Shown here piece by piece: positions 1-6,585 of a stretch of 11,309 nucleotides of DNA. The stretch comes from an uncultured Phenylobacterium sp. (GTDB taxonomy: Bacteria; Pseudomonadota; Alphaproteobacteria; Caulobacterales; Caulobacteraceae): the NCBI GenBank assembly GCA_945952175.1, contig CAMFHW010000084.1:1-11309 (forward strand), written 5' to 3'. How positions within the stretch are numbered: position 1 is the stretch's first letter; each line of letters starts with the position of its first letter. The position numbers and the translations under genes were made by a program. The notes beneath the pieces are model-generated. The model saw only the letters and a list, made by a program, of their open reading frames with translations. It had not been told where the DNA came from and did not search any database.

Positions 1-1
1 G

Positions 2-172
2 GGCCTGTGCGACCGGGTCGCGCTGGTCGGCGAGGTGAAGGCCGCCAACGGCCGGCCGGCCGTGAAGCTCTCCGACAATTTCAGCAAGGCGTCCGGCCCG
101 CCGGACGAGGTGGCCCGTTACTGGCGGGTGTTCGGGACCGAGGGCGTGAAGGGCGCGCCGGTCCATGTCTGA
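2..172 (+). CDS. pncB: Nicotinate phosphoribosyltransferase, C-terminal end (partial)
   Basis: Only the last 56 residues are present; the 5' part lies outside the window. The reading frame opens with GLCDRVALVGEVKAANGRP and ends with the pattern AVKLSDNFSKASGP, then ARYWRVFGTEG and a final GAPVHV. The KLSDN..KA.GP..EV.RY.R.FGTEG tail is characteristic of bacterial nicotinate phosphoribosyltransferase, the cytoplasmic enzyme that joins nicotinate to PRPP with ATP hydrolysis to form nicotinate mononucleotide. The active site lies upstream and cannot be seen. The downstream neighbours are nicotinamidase and NAD synthetase, the steps before and after it in the Preiss-Handler route, which strongly supports the call despite the short fragment. 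Its stop precedes the preferred pncA start by 25 bases, so the three genes are probably one operon. Confidence 0.85.
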   Translation, partial: GLCDRVALVGEVKAANGRPAVKLSDNFSKASGPPDEVARYWRVFGTEGVKGAPVHV

Positions 173-182
173 AGCTCAAACC

Positions 183-190
183 GGAAAGGA
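183..190 (+). promoter_or_regulatory. Shine-Dalgarno site that fixes the pncA start
   Basis: GGAAAGGA lies seven bases upstream of the ATG at 198. The earlier in-frame ATG at 165, which overlaps the pncB stop, has only GC-rich sequence without a purine block before it. The site therefore favours the start at 198 and removes 11 residues from the longest possible frame. Confidence 0.7.
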
Positions 191-197
191 CGCCGCC

Positions 198-872
198 ATG
201 CCCCTGTTCGAAAAGGCCGCCGACCGTGAGCTCGGCGCGCGCGAGACCGACGTGCTGGTGCTGATCGATCCGCAGAACGACTTCTGCCCCGGCGGCGCGC
301 TGGCCGTGCCCGGCGGCGACGAGATCATGCCGCTCCTGAATGCGCTGGCGGAACGGTCGCGCCACGTGGCGCTGAGCCAGGACTGGCACCCGCCGAGCCA
401 GGTCTCCTTCGCCTCGGCTCACGGCCAGGCGCCGTTCAGCACCAAGATTCTGAGCTATGGCGAACAGGTGCTGTGGCCGGACCACCGCATCCAGGGGACG
501 GCCGGCGCGGACTTCCACCCCGACATCGAACAGGGCGCGGCGAAGAAGGCCGAAGTGATCGTGCGCAAGGGCCACAACCCGGCGGTCGATTCCTATTCGG
601 CCTTCTACGAGAACGACCACAAGACCTCGACGGGCCTGGCGGGCTGGCTGCGCGAGCGCGGCTTGAAGCGCTGCATCTTCGCCGGCCTCGCCCTCGACTT
701 CTGCGTCCGCTACTCGGCCGAGGACGCGGTGGCGGAAGGCTTCGAGGCGGTGGTGGTGATCGACGCCACCCGCGCGATCGACATGGCCGGCTCGGGCGCC
801 GAGGCGCTGAAGAGCCTGCGGGCGCGCGGCGTCCTTCTCATCAACAGCGACGGCTCGGAGGCGAACCTGTGA
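198..872 (+). CDS. pncA: Nicotinamidase
   Basis: This is a 224-residue cytoplasmic isochorismatase-fold amidohydrolase that deaminates nicotinamide to nicotinate and ammonia, feeding nicotinate to PncB. The family catalytic triad is visible: Asp24 in LIDPQNDFCPGG, Lys124 in VRKGHNP, and nucleophile Cys169 in AGLALDFCVRYSAEDA. The metal ligands known from PncA structures are also present: Asp62 and His64 in SQDWHP, and His96 in WPDHRIQGT. Length and motif spacing are normal for the proteobacterial enzyme. The start was chosen at 198 on ribosome binding site grounds; 165 is the alternative. The stop overlaps the GTG of nadE by four bases (GTGA), implying translational coupling within the salvage operon. 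The same fold includes pyrazinamidase activity, but the context points to NAD salvage. Confidence 0.96.
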   Translation: MPLFEKAADRELGARETDVLVLIDPQNDFCPGGALAVPGGDEIMPLLNALAERSRHVALSQDWHPPSQVSFASAHGQAPFSTKILSYGEQVLWPDHRIQGTAGADFHPDIEQGAAKKAEVIVRKGHNPAVDSYSAFYENDHKTSTGLAGWLRERGLKRCIFAGLALDFCVRYSAEDAVAEGFEAVVVIDATRAIDMAGSGAEALKSLRARGVLLINSDGSEANL

Positions 873-2926
873 GCGCGAACTTCTTCTCCTTGCACCGCCA
901 GGGCTTCGTCCGGGTCGCGGCCTGCACGCCCAATGTCGCGGTGGGCGATCCCGGCTTCAACGCCGCCGAGACCCTGGCCCTCGCCAGGGACGGCCATGCG
1001 CGTGGCGTCGACCTGATGCTGTTCCCCGAGCTCGGCCTGTCGGCCTACGCGATCGACGACCTGTTCCTGCAGGACGTGCTGCTGCAGCGGGTGGACGCGG
1101 AGCTCAAGGGCCTGGTCGAGGCGAGCCGAGACCTGACGCCGGTGCTGATCGTCGGCGCGCCGCTGGCGCACAACGGCCGGCTCTACAACTGCGCCGTGGT
1201 CATCTCGAAGGGCCGCGTGCTGGGCGTGACGCCGAAGAGCTTCCTGCCCAACTACCGCGAATACTACGAGCACCGCTGGTTCGCGCCGGGCGTGGGCGTG
1301 AAGGGGCTGGAGATCGCGGTCGCGGGCCAGGTCGCGCCGTTCGGGGTGGACCTGGTCTATGAGGCGTCCGACCTGGCGGACTTCGTCTTCCACACCGAGA
1401 TCTGCGAGGACTTCTGGGCGGCCAATCCGCCGTCGACCGAGGGCGCGCTGGCGGGCGCACTGATCCTCTGCAACCTGTCGGCCTCGAACATCGTGATCGG
1501 CAAGGCCGACGAGCGCGAACTGCTCTGCGCCTCCCAGTCGACGCGCTGCCAGGCGGCCTATCTCTATTCCGCCGCGGGCCCAGGCGAGAGCACCACCGAC
1601 CTCGCCTGGGACGGCCAGGCGACGATCCATGAGCTGGGGCGGCGGATGGCGGCGACCGACCGGTTTCCGGTGAAGGCGCAGATGGCGGTGGCGGACATCG
1701 ACGTCGAACGGCTGCGGCTGGAGCGCTTGCGGACGCCGACGTTCAACAGCGCCGCCGTCGCCGCCGGCCATCCGGAGACGCGGTTCCGCCGGGTGCGATT
1801 CGAGCACAGGCCCAGCTTCGCGGACCTGGGCCTCCAGCGGCCGCTCGACCGCTTCCCCTTCGTGCCCGACGACGCCGCGCGGCTCGACAAGGACTGCTAC
1901 GAGGCCTTCAACATCCAGGTCCAGGGCCTGGCCAAGCGGCTGCAGGCGACCAAGACCCGGCACATCGTGATCGGGGTTTCGGGCGGGCTGGATTCCACCC
2001 ATGCCCTGATCGTGGCCGCCAAGGCGTTCGACCGGCTGGGCCTTCCACGGGCCAATATCCTGGGCTTCACCATGCCCGGCTTCGCCACCAGCGAGGGCAC
2101 CAAGTCCAACGCCTGGAAGCTGATGAACGGCCTGGGCGTCACCGGCGAGGAGATCGACATCCGTCCGGCGGCGCGCCAGCTGCTGGCCGACATGAAGCAC
2201 CCGTTCGCGGGCGGCGAGCCGGTCTATGACGTGACCTTCGAGAACGTCCAGGCGGGCCTGCGGACCGACTACCTGTTCCGCCTGGCCAACCAGAGGGCGG
2301 GGATCGTGCTGGGCACCGGCGACCTGTCGGAGCTGGGCCTGGGCTGGTGCACCTATGGCGTCGGCGACCAGATGAGCCACTACAACGTCAACGGCTCGGT
2401 GGCGAAGACCCTGATCCAGCACCTGATCCGCTGGTGCGCCACCAATGGCCAGTTCGAGGCCGACGCCTCCGAGACCCTGCTCAGCGTCCTCGACACCGAG
2501 ATTTCGCCCGAGCTGGTGCCGGCCGACGCGAGTGGGGCGATCCAGAGCACGCAGGCCAAGATCGGGCCCTACGAGCTGCAGGACTTCAACCTCTACCACG
2601 TGACCCGCTACGGCCTGCGGCCGTCGAAGGTGGCGTTCCTGGCCTGGCACGCCTGGAAGGACGTGAAGGCCGGCGCCTGGCCGCCGCACTTCCCGGACGA
2701 GACGCGCAACGCCTACGACCTGGCGACCATCAAGAAATGGCTGCGGCTGTTCCTGTTCCGCTTCTTCGAGATCAGCCAGTTCAAGCGCTCGGCCCTGCCG
2801 AACGGGCCGAAGGTGGTCTCCGGCGGCAGCCTCTCGCCGCGCGGCGACTGGCGCGCGCCGTCGGACGGCAACGCCAAGATCTGGGTCGAGGAGCTCGACG
2901 CCAACGTGCCGGACGAGGCGGCGTAG
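869..2926 (+). CDS. nadE: Glutamine-dependent NAD(+) synthetase
   Basis: This 685-residue two-domain enzyme catalyses the last step of NAD synthesis: ATP-dependent amidation of deamido-NAD, using ammonia released from glutamine. The N-terminal carbon-nitrogen hydrolase (glutaminase) domain, about residues 13-300, shows its Glu-Lys-Cys triad as Glu54 (LFPELGLSAY), Lys123 (TPKSFLPNY) and Cys179 (TEICEDFW). The C-terminal synthetase domain carries the pyrophosphate-binding loop SGGLDST at residues 371-377, then GTGDLSELGLGW and the late NGPKVVSGG segment. The length matches the long fused type exemplified by the roughly 680-residue Mycobacterium tuberculosis enzyme. The start is GTG at 869, which shares GTGA with the pncA stop and has GGAG eight bases upstream. 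The open frame continues further 5', but there it only overlaps pncA. This is the last gene of the salvage operon and is followed by a hairpin. Confidence 0.97.
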   Translation: MSANFFSLHRQGFVRVAACTPNVAVGDPGFNAAETLALARDGHARGVDLMLFPELGLSAYAIDDLFLQDVLLQRVDAELKGLVEASRDLTPVLIVGAPLAHNGRLYNCAVVISKGRVLGVTPKSFLPNYREYYEHRWFAPGVGVKGLEIAVAGQVAPFGVDLVYEASDLADFVFHTEICEDFWAANPPSTEGALAGALILCNLSASNIVIGKADERELLCASQSTRCQAAYLYSAAGPGESTTDLAWDGQATIHELGRRMAATDRFPVKAQMAVADIDVERLRLERLRTPTFNSAAVAAGHPETRFRRVRFEHRPSFADLGLQRPLDRFPFVPDDAARLDKDCYEAFNIQVQGLAKRLQATKTRHIVIGVSGGLDSTHALIVAAKAFDRLGLPRANILGFTMPGFATSEGTKSNAWKLMNGLGVTGEEIDIRPAARQLLADMKHPFAGGEPVYDVTFENVQAGLRTDYLFRLANQRAGIVLGTGDLSELGLGWCTYGVGDQMSHYNVNGSVAKTLIQHLIRWCATNGQFEADASETLLSVLDTEISPELVPADASGAIQSTQAKIGPYELQDFNLYHVTRYGLRPSKVAFLAWHAWKDVKAGAWPPHFPDETRNAYDLATIKKWLRLFLFRFFEISQFKRSALPNGPKVVSGGSLSPRGDWRAPSDGNAKIWVEELDANVPDEAA

Positions 2927-2947
2927 ATTTTACGGCGAGGCGGTTTC

Positions 2948-2970
2948 CCTTCTCCCCTTGCGGGAGAAGG
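2948..2970. terminator. Hairpin between convergent genes, possible REP-like repeat
   Basis: A perfect 9-bp stem (CCTTCTCCC and GGGAGAAGG) encloses a 5-base loop in the 66-base gap between the ends of nadE and the nitronate monooxygenase gene. No T-tract follows on either strand, so it is not a classic intrinsic terminator. It sits where a bidirectional terminator or transcript-end stabiliser would be expected. I recall very similar hairpins dispersed in many Caulobacterales genomes, which would make it a repetitive extragenic palindrome; a genome-wide count would settle this. Confidence 0.55.
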
Positions 2971-2992
2971 CTGGTCGGGGGCCGCTTCCCGC

Positions 2993-3964
2993 CTACAGCA
3001 CCGCCGCCAGGCGGCCGCGGATGATCTGCTCGGCGTCGGCGACCATGCCTTCGATCAGCGCCTTGCAGGTCGGGATGTCGTGGATCAGGCCCGCGACCAT
3101 GCCGCAGGACCAGCCGCCGGCGTCCATCTCGCCGTCGATCATGATGCGCGGATAGACGCCCGCCACTTCCTCGGCGATGTCGGCGAACGAGATGTTGGCG
3201 CCCATCTCCTTTTCCTTAGCCAGGAGGCGTTCGACCGCGGCGTTGTTCAGCACGCGCTCGGTGTTGCGCAGCGGGCGCATGATCAGGCGGGTGTCGAGCT
3301 CGGAGGCGGCCACCAGGGCCTGCTTCACGTTCTCATGCACCGGCGCTTCCTTGGTCGCGATGAAGCGGGTGCCCATGTTGACCCCGTCGGCGCCCATGGC
3401 GAGCGCGGCGGCGAGCTGGCGGCCGTTGGCGACGCCGCCGGAGGCCACGAAGGGAATCTTCAGCTCCTCGGCGGCGCGGGGCAGCAGCACCCAGTTGCCG
3501 ACATCGTCCTCGCCCGGGTGGCCGCCGCATTCGAAGCCGTCGACGCTGACCGCGTCGCAGCCGATCTGCTCGGCCTTCAGCGAGTGGCGGACCGAGGTGC
3601 ACTTGTGGATCACCTTGATGCCGTTTTCCTTCAGGATCGGCAGCCATTTGGCCGGGTTGTTGCCGGCGGTCTCGACGATCTTCACGCCGCCCTCGATGAT
3701 CGCCTGGACGTAGCCCGGATAGTCCGGCGGAGTGACGGCCGGCAGGAAGGTCAGGTTCACGCCGAACGGCTTGTCGGTCATTTCGCGGCAGCGGGCGATC
3801 TCCTTGGCCAGGAGCTCGGGCGAGCGCTGGGTGAGCCCCGTGATCAGGCCCAGACCGCCGGCGTTCGAGACGGCGGCCGCCATCTCGGCGAAACCGACGA
3901 AGTGCATGCCGCCCTGGATGACAGGGTGCTGGATCCCGAAAAGCTCGGTGATGCGGGTCTTCAT
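2993..3964 (-). CDS. Nitronate monooxygenase / 2-nitropropane dioxygenase family flavoenzyme
   Basis: This is a 323-residue cytoplasmic TIM-barrel protein of the NPD family, which binds FMN and oxidises alkyl nitronates to carbonyl compounds; the related FabK enoyl-ACP reductases share the fold. Visible motifs are the N-terminal FGIQHPVIQGGM, the GLGLITG strand, SVDGFECGGHPGED with the presumed catalytic His149, and the phosphate-binding SGGVANGRQLAAALAMGADGV near residues 175-195, followed by MGTRF. The ATG at 3964 is preferred because AGGA lies seven bases upstream; a GTG at 3997 would add 11 residues lacking family similarity. It lies on the same strand as, and 92 bases after, the TorF-family gene, so read-through from the sigma cassette is possible, though the gap can hold its own promoter. 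The physiological substrate cannot be deduced; detoxification of propionate 3-nitronate-like compounds is the family expectation. Confidence 0.88.
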   Translation of the reverse strand: MKTRITELFGIQHPVIQGGMHFVGFAEMAAAVSNAGGLGLITGLTQRSPELLAKEIARCREMTDKPFGVNLTFLPAVTPPDYPGYVQAIIEGGVKIVETAGNNPAKWLPILKENGIKVIHKCTSVRHSLKAEQIGCDAVSVDGFECGGHPGEDDVGNWVLLPRAAEELKIPFVASGGVANGRQLAAALAMGADGVNMGTRFIATKEAPVHENVKQALVAASELDTRLIMRPLRNTERVLNNAAVERLLAKEKEMGANISFADIAEEVAGVYPRIMIDGEMDAGGWSCGMVAGLIHDIPTCKALIEGMVADAEQIIRGRLAAVL

Positions 3965-4056
3965 GAAGGCGTCCTCGACTTGGTTTTGCCGCCACACAAG
4001 AGGTTCGCGGCGGCGAATTCAAGCCGGTATCAGGCTGTTACATACCTGCCCTAGCG

Positions 4057-4746
4057 TCAGAAGAAGGCGGTCGCGCCGACGACCAGACCCCCATGGCTGC
4101 GGCGGGTTTGAGGCCTCAAGGCGGGTGTGGCGGCGCTCCAGCCGAGACTGAATTCGCCGCGCCTGAATTCGCGGATCAGGTCGAGGCGGGCGTCATAGCG
4201 GGCGGGCGGCGCGCCGGCCGGCGGCTGAAGCGGCTTGAACACCCCCACATGACCCGCGACGCGCCAGTCGGGCGCCGGCCGCCAGGCGCCGTTAAGGTCG
4301 AGATAGAGGGTCTGGGTTCCCGGCCAGTTCGGCGAATAGTGCAGCCGGGCGCTGAAGTCGGACTTCGAGACCCCGACATAGACCTCGCTGTACTTCAACC
4401 GAAAGGGGCGACCGCCATAGAGGGTGAGGTCCTGGTTGTTGACGCCCACGTCCCAGGCGGCGCCGTCGGCCGTGCGCACGGCGTAGCCGAGATATTCCAT
4501 ATGGCCGAGATCGCGCAGCCCCTCCGAGGTCTGCTGGCCGATCAGCGAGCCGCCCAGATAGACGCCGTTCGAGAGGTCGCCGGAGGCGGACAGGCTGAGC
4601 GCGGGGTTTCGGTCCGTGAGCGAGACGCCGCGCAGACGATAGTCGGATTGCAGGCTGAGGCTGGCGCTGACCTGGGCGAGCGCGGGCGCCACGCGCCCCA
4701 GGGTCGCGAGGAGCGCCAGGAGGGCGATCCCGTCAGGGACGCGCAA
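4057..4746 (-). CDS. TorF-family putative outer-membrane porin
   Basis: This 229-residue protein resembles the TorF/Gcw_chp family of small outer-membrane beta-barrels of unknown substrate. A signal peptide (residues 1-24) has the hydrophobic core IALLALLATL and ends PALA before Gln25. The mature part begins with the family hallmark SLQSDYRLRGVSLTDRNPAL. Alternating hydrophobic/aromatic strands follow (for example GVYLGGSLIG, LKYSEVYVGVS, ARLHYSPNW), and the chain ends in GATAFF, a C-terminal aromatic residue as in BamA-dependent barrels. The only start giving the signal peptide is TTG at 4746, inside the last 14 bases of the protease gene, so translation is probably coupled to it. Membership of the sigma/anti-sigma/protease operon suggests that envelope stress or protein secretion controls its level. 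Family assignment is from recognition of the N-terminal pattern only. Confidence 0.8.
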   Translation of the reverse strand: MRVPDGIALLALLATLGRVAPALAQVSASLSLQSDYRLRGVSLTDRNPALSLSASGDLSNGVYLGGSLIGQQTSEGLRDLGHMEYLGYAVRTADGAAWDVGVNNQDLTLYGGRPFRLKYSEVYVGVSKSDFSARLHYSPNWPGTQTLYLDLNGAWRPAPDWRVAGHVGVFKPLQPPAGAPPARYDARLDLIREFRRGEFSLGWSAATPALRPQTRRSHGGLVVGATAFF

Positions 4747-5968
4747 TCGCCGAGGCCCCAGCTTGCCGCACGCAGCCGCAGCGGCCGCAGGGCGGCGCGC
4801 CGCGCATCAGGCTGGCGCAGGCGTCGATCGCGCCGCCCGCCGAGGTGACGACCAGGGGCTGGAGCGCGCCGGGGCGCAGGTTCTTCTCCTTCAGCAGGGC
4901 GAACAGGCCCGTCACATGGGCCGCCGCGTAGGAGCTGCCGCTGACCAGGGACCACTTGCCGCCCGGTTGGGTGGTCGGGATGTCGTCGCCCGGCGCGAGA
5001 TAGACCCCGCGGGGCGCCGCGCGGCCTTCATCGGAGGCGACGGCGACGACGCCGGCGTGCGAGGCCGGGAAGCCGCCCTGGGCGAGATGCGGGTCCACCG
5101 CGCCGACGACGGTCGCGCCCTTGGCGATGGCCGCGTCGATCAGGGCGCCGAGCAGCCGGTCGGACGGTCCGCTGAGGCTCAGATTGATCACCTGGGCTCC
5201 ATGGTCGATCGCGAAGCTGAGGGCCATCGCGAGGCCCAAGCTGTCGCACAGGGTATCCGTCGTGCGGGCGTCCTGCCAGCAGGCGCGCAGGGCCATCAGC
5301 CGCGCGCCAGGAGCGACGCCGACCACGCCTTTGTGGTTGTCGCCTATGGCGGCGATGATGCCGGCGACGCCGGTGCCGTGGCGCTCGGGCTCGCCGGGAC
5401 GGTCGGGCAGGAAATCGCGGCTGACCTGGACCTGGCCGATGAGGTCGGGATGGCGCAGATCGATGCGGCTGTCGATCACCGCGACCTTCACGTTGCGGCC
5501 GGTGGCGACCTGATGCAGGTCGGCGACCCGCCAGGCCCGCGCCGCCGGCTGCAGGCGGTAGAGCGGATCGTTCGGGACCGGCGCTTCGCCCTGAGCGCGG
5601 TAGATGTGCATGGGCTCCGACCAGGCGACGCCGGGTTCATGGGTCAGGCTGGCCGCCACCTCGTCGGCCGTGCGTCCGACCGGCGCCTCCATGACGTAGC
5701 AATCCATGCCCAGCACCGGCATGGGCCAGCCGGTGACCAGGGTCAGGCCGTGGGCCTGGGCCAGGCGCGCGGCGATCCGGCGGCGGGCCGCCTGACCGGC
5801 GCCGGCGCCATAGCCGCCGCCATAGGCGGCGTTGGCCTCGAAGTGGGCTGGCGGCAGGCGCAGCATGACCAGAACCCGTGCCCGCTCGGCATCCTCGGCG
5901 TGGACCGGCAAGAGCGCGACGGCCGCCAGGAACAGACCCAGCAACAGGCGGCGGAGCACGGCGATCAC
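4733..5968 (-). CDS. Secreted S8 (subtilisin-like) serine protease with propeptide
   Basis: A 411-residue exported protease. Residues 1-24 form a signal peptide (core LLLGLFLAAVALL, ending VHA). Residues 30-125 look like an I9-type propeptide ending in GVAWSEP. Residues about 140-365 are the peptidase domain with Asp166 (VAVIDSRIDLRHPDL), His197 (RHGTGVAGI) and Ser346 (SGSSYAAAHVTG). Departures from textbook subtilisin are the DSR in place of DTG or DSG, HGTG instead of HGTH, alanine where the Pro after the catalytic Ser motif is usual, and Asp292 where the oxyanion-hole Asn of AAGN is expected. The tail carries Cys384, Cys394, Cys397 and Cys399. The start is GTG at 5968, overlapping the anti-sigma stop as GTGA; no better start preserves the signal peptide. 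It should act in the periplasm or outside the cell. Position between anti-sigma and porin suggests a regulatory or envelope-processing role rather than nutrition. Confidence 0.9.
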   Translation of the reverse strand: MIAVLRRLLLGLFLAAVALLPVHAEDAERARVLVMLRLPPAHFEANAAYGGGYGAGAGQAARRRIAARLAQAHGLTLVTGWPMPVLGMDCYVMEAPVGRTADEVAASLTHEPGVAWSEPMHIYRAQGEAPVPNDPLYRLQPAARAWRVADLHQVATGRNVKVAVIDSRIDLRHPDLIGQVQVSRDFLPDRPGEPERHGTGVAGIIAAIGDNHKGVVGVAPGARLMALRACWQDARTTDTLCDSLGLAMALSFAIDHGAQVINLSLSGPSDRLLGALIDAAIAKGATVVGAVDPHLAQGGFPASHAGVVAVASDEGRAAPRGVYLAPGDDIPTTQPGGKWSLVSGSSYAAAHVTGLFALLKEKNLRPGALQPLVVTSAGGAIDACASLMRGAPPCGRCGCVRQAGASAIARP

Positions 5969-6585
5969 GGCGCAGGATCGATCGGCTCGGCCATGACGAT
6001 GTCGCGGCGGCCGCGCAGGCCCGCAAGGGCCGCCTCGCGTTCCGCGGCCGGCACAGCCAGGATATAGGCGTCGGCGGCGGTGGGGCCGTCCACCAGTCGG
6101 CCATGTGTCGAGCGCAGGGCGGCGCGAAGCTGCGCCTCCGGCGTCTCGGGACGGAAGATCACCGCCACATTGCCGGCCGCGGCCGGCGGCGGTGCGGCGC
6201 CCAGGGCGTGGTAGCGGCTGGGCTGGCCGACGATCAGCAACCAGGCAGCCGTCAGCGTGACGAGGCCGGTGAGCAGCCAGGGCGCGGAGGTTCGCCAGTT
6301 CGCGGCGATCGCCACGGCCCCTCCCCCGAACGCGCGACGCCCAGGCTCGCCGATGCGCCGGCGCATCCGGGCCCAGCTCTGCTCGACCTCGAGCGGCAGG
6401 CGGGCGATCTCGACATCGAGCTCGCGCTGGAAGGCCAGTTCCTCGCGGCACTCGGCGCAGACGTTCAGGTGGGCCTCGACGGCCTCCCGCTCGGCGGCTT
6501 CGAGCTTGCCGGTCACGTACCAGGGCAGCAGGTCCTGCACCTCCCGGTGCTGGCCCCCGCGGAATCGGATCACACGCCCCTTCAC
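5965..6585 (-). CDS. Transmembrane zinc-finger anti-sigma factor with propeptide-like periplasmic domain
   Basis: A 206-residue inner-membrane regulator. The cytoplasmic N-terminus has the anti-sigma domain pattern LLPWYVTGKL followed by the zinc-binding HxxxCxxC motif (His39, Cys43, Cys46), expected to hold the adjacent ECF sigma factor inactive. A single membrane helix lies at about residues 102-120 (PWLLTGLVTLTAAWLLIVG). After a Pro/Ala-rich linker, residues 138-206 form a small periplasmic domain (VAVIFRPETPEAQL, THGRLVDGP, AYILAVP, VMAEP) that resembles the I9 propeptide/inhibitor fold of S8 proteases. GTG at 6585 was chosen over TTG at 6591 because GGAGG is seven bases upstream and GTG overlaps the sigma stop as GTGA. 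The next gene encodes an S8 protease with a similar propeptide, so the tail may bind it or be its target; that link is inference. Confidence 0.88.
   Translation of the reverse strand: MKGRVIRFRGGQHREVQDLLPWYVTGKLEAAEREAVEAHLNVCAECREELAFQRELDVEIARLPLEVEQSWARMRRRIGEPGRRAFGGGAVAIAANWRTSAPWLLTGLVTLTAAWLLIVGQPSRYHALGAAPPPAAAGNVAVIFRPETPEAQLRAALRSTHGRLVDGPTAADAYILAVPAAEREAALAGLRGRRDIVMAEPIDPAP

Noticed and set aside
165..197. Earlier ATG for pncA at 165
   Set aside because: There is no ribosome binding site before it, and the extra 11 residues are not part of the nicotinamidase fold; GGAAAGGA precedes 198.
710..2689. Long open frame on the minus strand opposite nadE
   Set aside because: It is antisense to a motif-complete nadE, its translation is low-complexity (rich in Arg, Gly, Val, His) and it has no recognisable domain. 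Such shadow frames are common at about 70% GC.
4763..6067. Plus-strand open frame opposite the S8 protease
   Set aside because: The opposite strand has the full Asp/His/Ser triad, signal peptide and coupled start; the plus-strand translation has no domain features.
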